Shown here piece after piece: positions 44,701 to 52,332 of a DNA stretch of 64,000 nt. Source of the stretch: an uncultured Paraprevotella sp. (lineage in GTDB: Bacteria; Bacteroidota; Bacteroidia; Bacteroidales; Bacteroidaceae); contig CAMWUI010000002.1 of the NCBI GenBank assembly GCA_947177395.1, positions 62,001 to 126,000 on the forward strand, given 5' to 3'. The notes beneath the pieces were generated by a model. The model saw only the letters and a list, made by a program, of their open reading frames with translations. It searched no databases and was not told the DNA's origin. Position 1 is the first letter of the stretch, and the number at the start of each line of letters is the position of its first letter. The position numbers and the translations under genes are program-made.

Positions 44701-47700
44701 CACAAGTTTATAATGTAATCATCACGGGCGGCTCCGATGATATCACGATTACTTATACCGGCGAAGGCTATGATGGTAATGCGACGGTTTACAACGGCGG
44801 ATTCTTTGTATTGGGAACAGTTCCTTCTGCTGCCGATTTCGATGTGCCTGACGTGGAGAACCATAACAAGACAATCACTATCGAGGGAAATTCGATAAAG
44901 GTTACTTATACGATGAAGATAAACCATGCGGTTCGGGTGAATGCACTTAACCAGTTGAAAACGGGTAGCAAGATTGTTATCAGGAACGATGGTTCGAATG
45001 CCGGGCGCACGGGATTTGTACATGAGTCGGGCGACAATCTGCTGATAGATAATACAGCCATAGATTTGACGAATTTAACGTATGATTATGTGTTTACGGT
45101 TTCTGATTATGCTTCCTCTACGGGTACGTGTTATTTGACTGCACATTCCGGCAGGAAAATAGCAGGAGCTTATCCCACAGGTGGAATACCGATGAAGACA
45201 GTTGACGAACCGGAAGGTATGATCACTCTGCTGACCGAAGGAGCCAATCATTGGGACTTGAAATACGGAAGCAATGGTTATTTCAATGTTAATGATAATA
45301 ACACGTATGGTTCTTTCTTGAATACTTGGACTGTGCAGACAGATGCAAATGCTTCGTGGGAGATATTCCTGGTTGATGATGAAGACATGTTCCAGCCGGT
45401 GGAAGGAGCAGTTTATTATATAGACTGCGTTCGATCGGATAGGGGTAGAACTGTTTGTCTGCCCGGAGCGACAGCGCTTGGAATAACGGCGGATGCTGAT
45501 GCCTTGCATCTCGGCAACCTGTTTACGGTAGAACCTGTTGACGGTACATACGGGGAAGAGTATTACCATATCAAGTCCTATGCCAACCCCGACGAGTATA
45601 TTTATTATATAAATACGGATGATGCCAATGCGAACGTTGGGATAACGACAGACGCCAATCACGCGAACCGGGAATGGTGTATCACTCCTTCACGAGTCGG
45701 GGGGAATGTTTCCGGCTTTAATATTTTGCCGAAGACGGGACAAAACGGATGGAACTGCCGGGGTAGCGAATCGGTGTGGAATACCGGTGCGGTTGGACAA
45801 TATAGTCAGAATGCAACAGCGGATAATACATGGGCATTCGTTACGGTTGACGAGGAAGGCGTTGCTGCGGCGGTTGAAACATATAAGACTACTGTCCGTC
45901 GTTCGTCTTTCTGGGATAAAATCGGCGGAGTGTCATCGGCGGCGTATGAGGCTGCATTGGCAGAACTGACAGCCTTGAAGGAAATCTATATGGCTCCGCA
46001 GACACTTCTTGAGTCTTTGCCGTTGATAAAGCCCACAAGTGCAAGCGGACTGTACCGGATTAAGAACAATGCTCTTCAGAAATATCTCTATCAGGAGGCC
46101 GACGAAAAGAATATCACTTTTATCAATGATAAATCCGGCGAAAACGATGATGCCAACAGCCGGTATTATTATCGGGTTACTTTCGGTGAAGACAACAATG
46201 AAGCCGAGATTGTGAACTCCGATGGAAAGCCTCTGGCAAGAGGTAATATGAGTGCCAGTTATGCCAATGCAAATACGGTTGTGGCTTCGCCTGTCACATT
46301 GGCATTCTGTAATGTGGAGAATTATTTCCTCTTCCCGGAAACTCATTCTACGGCTCAGGCTGTGTATACTAAAAACTATGCGGCCTATGACACCGATTCC
46401 AACCCTTATTTCCTTACGACTTGGACGGCGACGACTGCAAATGATCAGTACACTTTTGAGGAGGTGGAACTGCCGGCGGATACACAAGTTTATAATGTAA
46501 TCATCACGGGCGGCTCCGACGATATCACGATTACTTATACCGGTGAAGGCTATAATGGTAATGCGACGGTTTACAATGGTGGATTCTTTATATTGGCATC
46601 TGCTCCGACAAAAGAAGACCTCCGGTCGGAGAACGAAGATTATGAAGTTGCCGGTGTCGAGGTGAACGGAACAGAAGTGACTGTAAGGCTTGCCGCTCTT
46701 TCCGCTACGGAAGAGGAAAAGGCACAGGCGCGCGAGATATTGGAACTGCAGGGAGTAGGCTATCCGATGATTGCGAGTGAAGCACGTTCTGCGTTGGAAA
46801 CAGCTATCGAGAATGCGAGGAGAAAAGCAGAATTGACGGCTGCAGTCGATGCCTATAAATCGGTCGTTACCGACATCCAGATGCCGGAAGACGGAAAGGC
46901 ATACACTTTCACTTGTGTTTTGAAGGATGGCACCCGTCGTTATATGGATTATACGGAAGACGGATACCAATTGGTGACCACAGAGGAAGCAGACAACAGC
47001 AACTATCCTGTGACAGCAACGCTTATTTGTCATAGACTGGAGGATGGTACGTATGCCTTTGCCAACAATGCCGGCAAATATTTCATGTGGAAGGGAAGCA
47101 ACGCCGGCCATAACGGCAATAAGGGATATTCTGACGAATGGGACGGAAGCTGGTGTCCTATTATGGTTTCGAAGATTTTGAATGCGGACGCGAATGTTAC
47201 GGCTCCCGGCGGTCAGGCCGATCTGTTCGGCTATATGGCGGTTCAGGGATACCGTGGACTGGATAATCTAAATTATTTTGTTGCTGCATCGCATTTTGAA
47301 AATAATTCCGGATATGACCAGGCCGGTGTCGCTTACTATAATGACAATTACTCTTCTGCTATTCAGATAGAAGAGACGGCTTATCCTAATGTCGTGACAT
47401 TGAGTGATGCGGGGGATATAGAAGGTATCGCAAGTATCGGTACGTTCAGTGCTCCGTTTGCCACTTTGGTGCCGGAGGGCGTGACAGCTTATTATGTGAC
47501 AACTGCGGACGGCGAGTCTTCCGAGGCATATACCGCTCCTCTGGGTGCGGGTAAGGCTATACCGGCCAATACGGGTGTATTGCTGACAAGAACGGATGGT
47601 GATGTACCCACGACTGCGACGATGGTGCCGGCGGCAGAAGAGGAACGGGCTGCTATTAACAGAAACCTGTTGAATCATTCTGCCGGTGTTGACAAGGCAA

Positions 47701-48005
47701 TCCCTGAAGAAGAGAATGCCTATATTCTGACAAAGAGAAATAACGTTGTCGGTTTCCATCATTTGAAGTCGGGCGGTAACCGTACTTTGAAGATGAATAA
47801 GTCTTACCTCGTGGTTCCGGGAACTGTGGGGGAAGCCGCATCTTTCACTTTGAAGATGATCTTTGGCGATGAGACCGGCATCGGTTCGGTATCGACAGCA
47901 GAAGACAGTCCGGCACCGGTTTACGACCTCTTTGGTCGTCGTGTGATGCAGGTTTCAAAGGGTGGTATCTACATCAGAGACGGAAAGAAGTTTATTGTGA
48001 AATAA
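41742..48005 (+). CDS. Giant repetitive exported surface protein
   Basis: A 2087-residue protein with an N-terminal hydrophobic export signal (near residues 20-40, ending SVAED). The body consists of three related units of about 600 residues: a diverged first unit (residues about 40-420), and two very similar units (about 421-1019 and 1020-1614). Each has modules with YYIDCV..., KTGQNGWNCRGSESVWNTG, LYRIKNNALQKYLYQEAD and PYFLTTW, which look like lectin-type beta-trefoil repeats, though I do not recognise the family. A distinct C-terminal part follows, ending YDLFGRRVMQVSKGGIYIRDGKKFIVK in two pieces around a sorting-type tail. Adhesin or glycan-binding function is plausible but unproven. A 61-residue gene follows after 31 bases. 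Confidence 0.85.
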   Translation: MRCFHVFMPMRRMAAWANVGKRCALASIFFLCSLFSVAEDFVPVDGTKYMIRCMVTDGKKFVLFNDNCSNADDVKILSTWLQYDLRSFFLISGNATDGYTIRNAQNNFYVFAVNTNDEESNVGLKEQTGETVDADCLWKIVQNGSGWNIIPKEGQNGWNCRGDLNGNGCVGQWSQNNTDDNRWQILSPADMGILIESEKASVIGFPVLSDEIRASIVAAGDALNENLTQENLTAFNSAINSPSDNHLYLPTGYYQMKSVASARREYLYNDYLLEANAHNLTLQSEAPETLTNNYIWHVTNNGTSIDLINGQGTFIKPSSSGNGVGETYPTLNFDNYINGKQGIYFTEGINCCNGNPFLLSDGTHHLTTWADHPNADDNRWLFDAVDESNLYTLTIEGLTEPTISNTYLTRTSTGEIAFNGGFFVLETAPSAADFDVPDVENHNKTVTIEGNSITVTYTPNVKLVSHAVRVNALSQLKTGSKIVIRNDGSNAGRTGFVHESGDNLLIDNTAIDLTNLTYDYVFTVSDYASSTGTCYLTAHSGRKIAGAYPTGGIPMKTVDEPEGMITLLTEGANHWDLKYGSNGYFNVNDNNTYGSFLNTWTVQTDANASWEIFLVDDEDMFQPVEGAVYYIDCVYTNKGRAVYLPGATALGITADADALHLGNLFTVEPVYGTYGEEYYHIKPYANPDEYVYYINTNSNDANVGITADANHANREWCITPSQAEDVSGFNILPKTGQNGWNCRGSESVWNTGAVGQYGFNATADNTWAFVTVDEEDIAVATETYKTAVRPPTLDRVGGVSLSAYEAALAELTDLKDFFMAPLTLCESLSLSLPLIKPTSASGLYRIKNNALQKYLYQEADEKNITFINDKSGENDDANSRYYYRVTFGEDNNEAEIVNSDGKPLARGNMNASYANANTVVVSPVTLTFCGRENYFLFPGTHSTAQAVYTKNNAAYDTDSNPYFLTTWTTTAEANQYTFEEVELPADTQVYNVIITGGSDDITITYTGEGYDGNATVYNGGFFVLGTVPSAADFDVPDVENHNKTITIEGNSIKVTYTMKINHAVRVNALNQLKTGSKIVIRNDGSNAGRTGFVHESGDNLLIDNTAIDLTNLTYDYVFTVSDYASSTGTCYLTAHSGRKIAGAYPTGGIPMKTVDEPEGMITLLTEGANHWDLKYGSNGYFNVNDNNTYGSFLNTWTVQTDANASWEIFLVDDEDMFQPVEGAVYYIDCVRSDRGRTVCLPGATALGITADADALHLGNLFTVEPVDGTYGEEYYHIKSYANPDEYIYYINTDDANANVGITTDANHANREWCITPSRVGGNVSGFNILPKTGQNGWNCRGSESVWNTGAVGQYSQNATADNTWAFVTVDEEGVAAAVETYKTTVRRSSFWDKIGGVSSAAYEAALAELTALKEIYMAPQTLLESLPLIKPTSASGLYRIKNNALQKYLYQEADEKNITFINDKSGENDDANSRYYYRVTFGEDNNEAEIVNSDGKPLARGNMSASYANANTVVASPVTLAFCNVENYFLFPETHSTAQAVYTKNYAAYDTDSNPYFLTTWTATTANDQYTFEEVELPADTQVYNVIITGGSDDITITYTGEGYNGNATVYNGGFFILASAPTKEDLRSENEDYEVAGVEVNGTEVTVRLAALSATEEEKAQAREILELQGVGYPMIASEARSALETAIENARRKAELTAAVDAYKSVVTDIQMPEDGKAYTFTCVLKDGTRRYMDYTEDGYQLVTTEEADNSNYPVTATLICHRLEDGTYAFANNAGKYFMWKGSNAGHNGNKGYSDEWDGSWCPIMVSKILNADANVTAPGGQADLFGYMAVQGYRGLDNLNYFVAASHFENNSGYDQAGVAYYNDNYSSAIQIEETAYPNVVTLSDAGDIEGIASIGTFSAPFATLVPEGVTAYYVTTADGESSEAYTAPLGAGKAIPANTGVLLTRTDGDVPTTATMVPAAEEERAAINRNLLNHSAGVDKAIPEEENAYILTKRNNVVGFHHLKSGGNRTLKMNKSYLVVPGTVGEAASFTLKMIFGDETGIGSVSTAEDSPAPVYDLFGRRVMQVSKGGIYIRDGKKFIVK
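43004..44800 (+). repeat. Internal 1.8-kb tandem duplication, copy 1
   Basis: This copy is 1797 bp, in frame within the giant gene. It shares with copy 2 two long blocks without visible differences: 43218-43639 (422 bp) and 44232-44469 (238 bp), separated by diverged stretches with small indels. Confidence 0.9.
44801..46582 (+). repeat. Internal 1.8-kb tandem duplication, copy 2
   Basis: This copy is 1782 bp. Its identical blocks are 45006-45427 and 46014-46251. Between them the copies differ at many positions (for example 45428-45460), giving a mosaic pattern. Confidence 0.9.
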
Positions 48006-48036
48006 GGTAGTATTTATTTTAAGACTGAAGAATAAT

Positions 48037-48222
48037 ATGAAAAAGAACTATATAACTCCCGTCGTGATTGTAGTGGAAATGGAAACGGAAACGTTTTTGG
48101 CATCTTCGCCGAAGATTCCGGTTATAGACAACGGTGACGATGATTTTGATTTTGACGAAGGTGATTCCTATAGCATAAGTTTCTCCGATGTCTGGGATGA
48201 CGAAGAAGAGGACGACTGGTAA
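48037..48222 (+). CDS. Small acidic protein of the MKKxYITPxxxxxE type, unknown function
   Basis: A 61-residue protein beginning MKKNYITPVVIVVEMETETFLASSP. I recall many small Bacteroidales proteins with this kind of N-terminus, usually annotated hypothetical. There is no clear cleavable signal peptide. The second half is extremely acidic: 16 of the last 34 residues are Asp or Glu, with Phe, Tyr and Trp between them, ending DDEEEDDW. It starts 31 bases after the giant surface-protein gene and before a strong terminator, so the two form one transcription unit. An accessory, chaperone-like or precursor-peptide role is possible; the sequence alone does not decide. Confidence 0.65.
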   Translation: MKKNYITPVVIVVEMETETFLASSPKIPVIDNGDDDFDFDEGDSYSISFSDVWDDEEEDDW

Positions 48223-48240
48223 CCCCCTTCTCTCATAGTG

Positions 48241-48287
48241 ACGGCGGAACGCACCACCCGAAAACGGGATGCGTTCCGCCGTTTGTT
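48241..48287 (+). terminator. Strong terminator after the giant-protein operon
   Basis: ACGGCGGAACGCA (48241-48253) and TGCGTTCCGCCGT (48270-48282) form a 13-bp perfect stem, with an inner CCCG-AAAA-CGGG hairpin and a TTGTTTAT tail. Confidence 0.85.
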
Positions 48288-48348
48288 TATGGCTTTTTCA
48301 TCGTAGCCGTCCGGAGCCGGGGCCGTCCCGTCCGGGTGGCATGCACTC

Positions 48349-48801
48349 TTACCAGACGATGGTGTCCTCGTAACCGTCGAACTGAGGGGCATGCTGGATG
48401 CCGGCCGTGCGGAAGATGCGGGCAATCCGTGCCTGTTCCTCGGGGGTGATGAGGCGTTCGCCATTGCGGCACTGGTAGAAGACGGTGCGGCAGGAGAAGC
48501 TGTCGATTACGCGCTCCTTGACCGTGGCGGCAATCTTCAGCGGCAGTTCGTCGAAAAGCCTGGTCATGCCTTTTGCACGGCGCTGGGGCGTGTTGGTGCG
48601 GTAGTGTTTGCAGGTGCCGTCGGAGGCATGCCGACGGGTGTAACAGGGGTGGACACACGTCATGAACGGCGTCTTGGCAGTTCCGCTTTGCAGAACTGCT
48701 TGTGCGGCCAACGCTCTGAGACAGGAGTCGGCTTTCGGACAGTTGTCCGTACTCTCGAAGCAGTACTCATAATTCTCGGGGATGTCTTTTAGTTGAATCA
48801 T
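48349..48801 (-). CDS. DUF6078 family protein
   Basis: A 150-residue protein that I recognise as DUF6078, a Bacteroidetes family of unknown function. It is cysteine-rich in its first half (YCFESTDNCPKADSCLRALAA, then MTCVHPCYTRRHASDGTCKHYR), a layout that could bind zinc or an iron-sulfur cluster. The second half is helical with FYQCRNGERLITPEEQARIARIF. The start is placed at MIQLKDIPENYEYCF; the ATG at 48828 is an alternative. A TATCTTTG -7 box at 48850-48857 rules out the longer frame that begins at 48852. The gene is monocistronic. Confidence 0.75.
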   Translation of the reverse strand: MIQLKDIPENYEYCFESTDNCPKADSCLRALAAQAVLQSGTAKTPFMTCVHPCYTRRHASDGTCKHYRTNTPQRRAKGMTRLFDELPLKIAATVKERVIDSFSCRTVFYQCRNGERLITPEEQARIARIFRTAGIQHAPQFDGYEDTIVW

Positions 48802-48849
48802 GGCTTTTGAATGATAAGGGTGATACATGGAGTTTATGTCTCTCGCATG

Positions 48850-48857
48850 CAAAGATA
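48850..48857 (-). promoter_or_regulatory. -7 box for the DUF6078 gene
   Basis: On the minus strand this reads TATCTTTG, 48 bases upstream of the ATG at 48801. Confidence 0.5.
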
Positions 48858-49360
48858 ATTATTAATGCTGGAATAAATTCATATTCTCTCTCTTTCTTTC
48901 TTTTTTATTGCTTTTCAGTCTGTTCTGTTGTGTCCATGTATATTTGCATATTGCTGTACAGTCAGTTTATTTTCTCGTGTTTTTAGCTGGACGGTTTGTC
49001 CAGCTCTGTTCATTCTCATGTGGACACTTTGTACAGTGCCTTCTGTACACACTGTACAGAAGTTGTTGTACGGAGTGTACAATACCTGTTGTACAAAGTG
49101 TACAGAAGTTATTGTACGGAGTGTCCAGCAACTATTGTACAGAGTGTACAAAGTCTATTGTACTTTTCTTATCCGGTGGTGATTGTTGCAACAGGGAAAC
49201 GGCGCATGGTAACGCCATTTTCAGTAAATGCGTATGGTGATTTTCTCGTTCTTCAAACTCTTCTTTGGTAAGTTGAAGCATAAAACCATCAGGGAAGTTT
49301 TAGGGACAAATATAGCGGTTTCTGGTCTAAAAAAGATGCTCTGTGTTTATTAATCGCGCC
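48858..49360. other. Intergenic region holding repeat element 2
   Basis: About 500 bases between dprA and the DUF6078 gene, both on the minus strand. The main content is repeat element 2 (48985-49163). Short plus- and minus-strand frames across it are products of the 23-bp periodicity and are not called. A possible degenerate unit lies near 48930-48965. No RNA gene is seen. Confidence 0.6.
48985..49163 (-). repeat. 23-bp tandem repeat element 2, inverted relative to element 1
   Basis: Six 23-bp units begin at 49021, 49044, 49067, 49090, 49113 and 49136, with a partial unit at 49159. Each has the two GTACA-type cores 9 bp apart. Read on the minus strand, the element ends with the same boundary as element 1 (TGTACAAAGTGTCCA, then a purine-rich stretch like ATRAGARTGAA). 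An inverted pair AGCTGGAC (48985-48992) / GTCCAGCT (48998-49005) follows. Element 1 is in plus orientation after plus-strand nadA; this one is in minus orientation after minus-strand dprA. Confidence 0.85.
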
Positions 49361-50494
49361 TTATCTCAGCAACCGGTAACGGCCTCCGTTGAGCATCTTT
49401 ACCACTCCTTTCATTTCCATGCCGAACAGGAGGGCACTGACTTTGTGGATGGGAAAGTTTGTTTCGATGGCCAGCATGTTGACCTGCTTGTCGTCGCATT
49501 GGGCCAGACAGTCGGCTACGAGGCGTTCCTCGTCCGTAAGGTCGGGAAACAAGTCGCGCTGTACCGGTTGGCGGCGTGCTTCCTCTATGGTTTGACGGGT
49601 GGCCCATCCCATGGCGTTCACAATGTCTTCCGCACCGGTGACCAGCATGGCACGGTTGGTGCGTATCAGACCGAGGCATCCCTGTGAATACGGGTCCGTG
49701 GTGCGTCCGGGGAAGGCAAAGACGTCCCTGTGGTATCCTTCGGCCAGCTCCGCCGTGATGAGGGCGCCTCCCTTGGCCGCCGACTCCACAACGACTGTGG
49801 CGTCAGCCATGCCCGCCACGATGCGGTTGCGGCGTATGAAGTTCACTTTGTCTGCATTCGTGCGGCTCATGAACTCCGTGAGCAGGCCGCCGTGGGAGGT
49901 CATTTCGGCGGCAGTGTCGCGGTGGATGCGTGGGTAAATCTGGTCCAGTCCGTGTGCCAATACGCCCACAGTGTCCAGTCCGCAGGCCAAGGCATGGCGG
50001 TGTGCCTGTATGTCGATTCCGTAAGCCAGTCCGCTCACGACCAGGACATCCGGGCATAGGCGTTGCAGTTCGGTCGCCAGATGGCGGCAGATCTCTTTCC
50101 CGTATTCCGTGCAGTGGCGGGTACCTATGATACTGATGACCCGTTGTGCGTTCAGATTCCGGTTGCCCCGGTAGTACAGCAGGACGGGAGCGTCGGCGCA
50201 TTCGCGCAGCCGTTGCGGATAGCGTTCGTCGCTTTGGCAGATACACTGTATCCGGTTCCTGCGGGCAAAGTCCAGTTCCTCCCGGGCACGCTCCATCTGT
50301 GTGTCCATGTCCCGCAGAGCCTCAGCGACGCGTGGCGATGCCTGTGGCAGCAGGTCTTTCAGATTTCCGCGTTTCCGGTATAGTTCGGTGGCAGAGCCCG
50401 CCTCCTTGAGCAGCAGTTGCTGGTGGAGGGAATTCAGGTGCAGCGCCCTGCTCAGGGCCATGCTGCAGAGTATTTCCTGTTCGTCCGCGTACAT
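49361..50494 (-). CDS. dprA: DNA-processing protein DprA
   Basis: A 377-residue DprA/Smf homologue that loads RecA onto incoming single-stranded DNA during natural transformation; many non-competent species also keep it. The Rossmann-type core is clear: SIIGTRHCTEYGKEI (residues about 114-128), VVSGLAYGIDIQAHRHAL, GVLAHGLDQIYP, NFIRRNRIVAGMADATVVVES and GGALITAELAEGYHRDVFAFPG. A N-terminal helical domain (residues 1-80) and a C-terminal winged-helix-like segment (MLAIETNFPIHKVSALLFGMEMKG) complete the usual architecture. It lies 9 bases after the thioesterase gene, so the DUF2851-thioesterase-dprA genes look like one unit. Confidence 0.95.
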   Translation of the reverse strand: MYADEQEILCSMALSRALHLNSLHQQLLLKEAGSATELYRKRGNLKDLLPQASPRVAEALRDMDTQMERAREELDFARRNRIQCICQSDERYPQRLRECADAPVLLYYRGNRNLNAQRVISIIGTRHCTEYGKEICRHLATELQRLCPDVLVVSGLAYGIDIQAHRHALACGLDTVGVLAHGLDQIYPRIHRDTAAEMTSHGGLLTEFMSRTNADKVNFIRRNRIVAGMADATVVVESAAKGGALITAELAEGYHRDVFAFPGRTTDPYSQGCLGLIRTNRAMLVTGAEDIVNAMGWATRQTIEEARRQPVQRDLFPDLTDEERLVADCLAQCDDKQVNMLAIETNFPIHKVSALLFGMEMKGVVKMLNGGRYRLLR

Positions 50495-50503
50495 GGTTCT
50501 TGT

Positions 50504-50926
50504 TTATGAAAGTCCGGTCAGAAGGCCTTTTGCAGCCAGTTTCTCGTCCAGCTCGGGGCATTCGGCCAACCGGCCGTTCACGAGGCACACTGTGTCCACC
50601 TGGCTGCGCACGGCACATTTCATGTCCGGCAGCCGGAAGATGTCCTGGTAGAACACGTATTTGATGCCCTCTTTGCGTATATAGAGTTTGCAGACAAACT
50701 CGTCCCCGCTTTTCAGGGGAGTTTTGAATGCCATGTTCAGCCGTGCCACCACGGCGTCCGTGCCCTGTTCGTGCAGGCGGGCGAAACTGATGCCTGCCGC
50801 CAGCAGGCATTCGTGACGTGCATGTTCGATGTAGTGCTGGTAGTTGGCGTTGTTGACGATGCCTTGCAGGTCACATTCGTAATCGCGCACTTTCATGCGC
50901 AGTTCGTACGTATAATTGTCTTTCAT
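50504..50926 (-). CDS. Hotdog-fold acyl-CoA thioesterase (YbgC/FadM type)
   Basis: A 140-residue hotdog protein. DYECDLQGIVNNANYQHYIEHARHE near residues 15-39 is the 4-hydroxybenzoyl-CoA thioesterase signature, with the catalytic aspartate at the usual D-x-x-G-I-V-x-N position. It should hydrolyse an acyl-CoA or acyl-ACP. The start at 50926 (MKDNYTYELRMKV) gives the expected length; a much longer frame upstream overlaps the DUF2851 gene and is rejected. It overlaps the DUF2851 stop by 4 bases and precedes dprA. Confidence 0.88.
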   Translation of the reverse strand: MKDNYTYELRMKVRDYECDLQGIVNNANYQHYIEHARHECLLAAGISFARLHEQGTDAVVARLNMAFKTPLKSGDEFVCKLYIRKEGIKYVFYQDIFRLPDMKCAVRSQVDTVCLVNGRLAECPELDEKLAAKGLLTGLS

Positions 50927-52239
50927 TTGCGGGTGAAATAAGTATGGTTTCTTTTCAGGTATTCGAATCCGAAGCGGCAGCGCAGACAGTCTTTGGGGTC
51001 GCAATAGGCCTGTTGCAGCTGTATCAGTGCCTGGCTGTCGGCCGCGTTGCGCGCTTCCAGGCCGCACGCCTGCCATTGCCGGGTGATGCGGTTGTTCTCC
51101 GCTTTCAGTTCCTCCAGCCATCCCATGGCCCGTTCACACAGTTTCTCGTTGTTGTGCTGCAGTCCGTAGGCATAGAGGACGGGGGCGGCGGTGTTGATGA
51201 CAATCAGGTCGAGCGAGCCCCGGGACAAACGTTTCTCGCTCTGCGGACCGGGGCATCCGAAGATGTAGTGGGTCTCCCAGTAGGTGGTGGCGCTGCATTG
51301 CAGGCATGTGCGCAGTCCTTCGGTGTCCGTTGTCTCCAATATGCGTGAGAATGGTGCCGTCTGCCGGAAATAAAGTTGTGCCAGCTGGGACAGGCGGATA
51401 TGGGGGAAGTTCTGCGGACGCAACCGCAGGTATTTCCATTCGTGGCAGGACAGGGGCGTGAGGCTGAATTTGTGGGCCAGATAACGGTATTCGGAACTCA
51501 GCTGGCTGAAATAAGGGTCTTCCATGGCCTCCCGGCGGAGGCTGCACGGCACGGCTTCCGGTTCCAGCAATCCGGCTTGTCCCAGAAACAGAGCTTCCAG
51601 TTGAAACAGGTTGTCGCGGTGTTTGGCGGCGGCATGCAGCGGCATGTGGCGTGCCCATGTCTCGAAAGCATCCCCGTTGAGCCCGAAACCGAAGTTGCGT
51701 GCCAGTGTGATGAAGAAAGCGGTCTCCCAGTCGCCGTTCAGCACCTTCATGCGCTCCGTCACCTTGGCAGCCCGTGCGGCCAGCCGCTCGCAGAGCAGGG
51801 CGCTCATCCATCCGTGCACCGTCATGTCGTCGAGCAAGGGTATGACATCGAGGCATCTCGGGCTGTTTTCCGTGGTGCACAGCGTGTCGTACTGTTTCCG
51901 TATGTGGTCGGGTATGGGCAATATCAGCTGGGGAATGGTCTTTCCGTCCGAGACGGTCACGTCGGTGTCGCATGTTGCCACGACGTGAAGCACCACGTTG
52001 CGGTAGGCCGGGTCGCTTTCGTGTCCGTGGCGGTACCAGTCGCTTGCCGTGCCGTGGATCTCCACGTTGCCCACCCACATTGTCCCGCCTATCTTGATTT
52101 TGGCGTTGAAGAAGTCCGGACCGGCGTTCGTGTTGGGCAATCCGGTGTCTATGACCTCTATATCCTCGCCGGAGCATGTGCGCAGGGGAGCAAGGGGGAA
52201 TATTTTGTGCTTCCAGACGTAATGCAACAGTTTTTCCAT
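50923..52239 (-). CDS. DUF2851 family protein
   Basis: A 438-residue protein of DUF2851, a conserved Bacteroidetes family. The N-terminus (EKLLHYVWKHKIFPLAPLRT) and TGLPNTNAGPDFFNAKIKIGGTMWVGNVEIHGTASDWYRHGH are characteristic. The C-terminal CNPKDCLRCRFGFEYLKRN-like segment reads YCDPKDCLRCRFGFEYLKR and has paired cysteines. The pattern recalls restriction-endonuclease-like folds, but no function is established to my knowledge. The ATG at 52239 is preferred to a TTG three codons upstream. It is the first gene of a unit with the thioesterase and dprA, and is divergent from dapB. Confidence 0.88.
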   Translation of the reverse strand: MEKLLHYVWKHKIFPLAPLRTCSGEDIEVIDTGLPNTNAGPDFFNAKIKIGGTMWVGNVEIHGTASDWYRHGHESDPAYRNVVLHVVATCDTDVTVSDGKTIPQLILPIPDHIRKQYDTLCTTENSPRCLDVIPLLDDMTVHGWMSALLCERLAARAAKVTERMKVLNGDWETAFFITLARNFGFGLNGDAFETWARHMPLHAAAKHRDNLFQLEALFLGQAGLLEPEAVPCSLRREAMEDPYFSQLSSEYRYLAHKFSLTPLSCHEWKYLRLRPQNFPHIRLSQLAQLYFRQTAPFSRILETTDTEGLRTCLQCSATTYWETHYIFGCPGPQSEKRLSRGSLDLIVINTAAPVLYAYGLQHNNEKLCERAMGWLEELKAENNRITRQWQACGLEARNAADSQALIQLQQAYCDPKDCLRCRFGFEYLKRNHTYFTRK

Positions 52240-52273
52240 GGCATGCAATGTTTAAGATGGATAAAATATGTAA

Positions 52274-52281
52274 CAAATGTA
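52274..52281 (-). promoter_or_regulatory. -7 box for DUF2851-thioesterase-dprA
   Basis: On the minus strand this reads TACATTTG, 34 bases upstream of the ATG at 52239. It is back-to-back with the dapB box 21 bases away. Confidence 0.45.
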
Positions 52282-52302
52282 ATGAAATTCAGGGCAAATC
52301 CC

Positions 52303-52310
52303 TATCTTTG
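52303..52310 (+). promoter_or_regulatory. -7 box for dapB-lepB
   Basis: The sequence TATCTTTG matches TAnnTTTG, 22 bases upstream of the dapB ATG. Confidence 0.5.
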
Positions 52311-52332
52311 CCTAAGAAATTGTTATTGAAAT

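Noticed and set aside
44226..47111. Large minus-strand frames opposite the giant surface-protein gene
   Set aside because: They repeat with the same 1.8-kb period as the sense gene and carry no export signal or known domain, so they reflect the duplication of the sense strand.
48908..49271. Several overlapping short frames (60-110 codons) across repeat element 2
   Set aside because: Their Cys/Thr/Val/Gln-rich peptides arise from the 23-bp periodicity passing through different frames. No start or promoter supports them.
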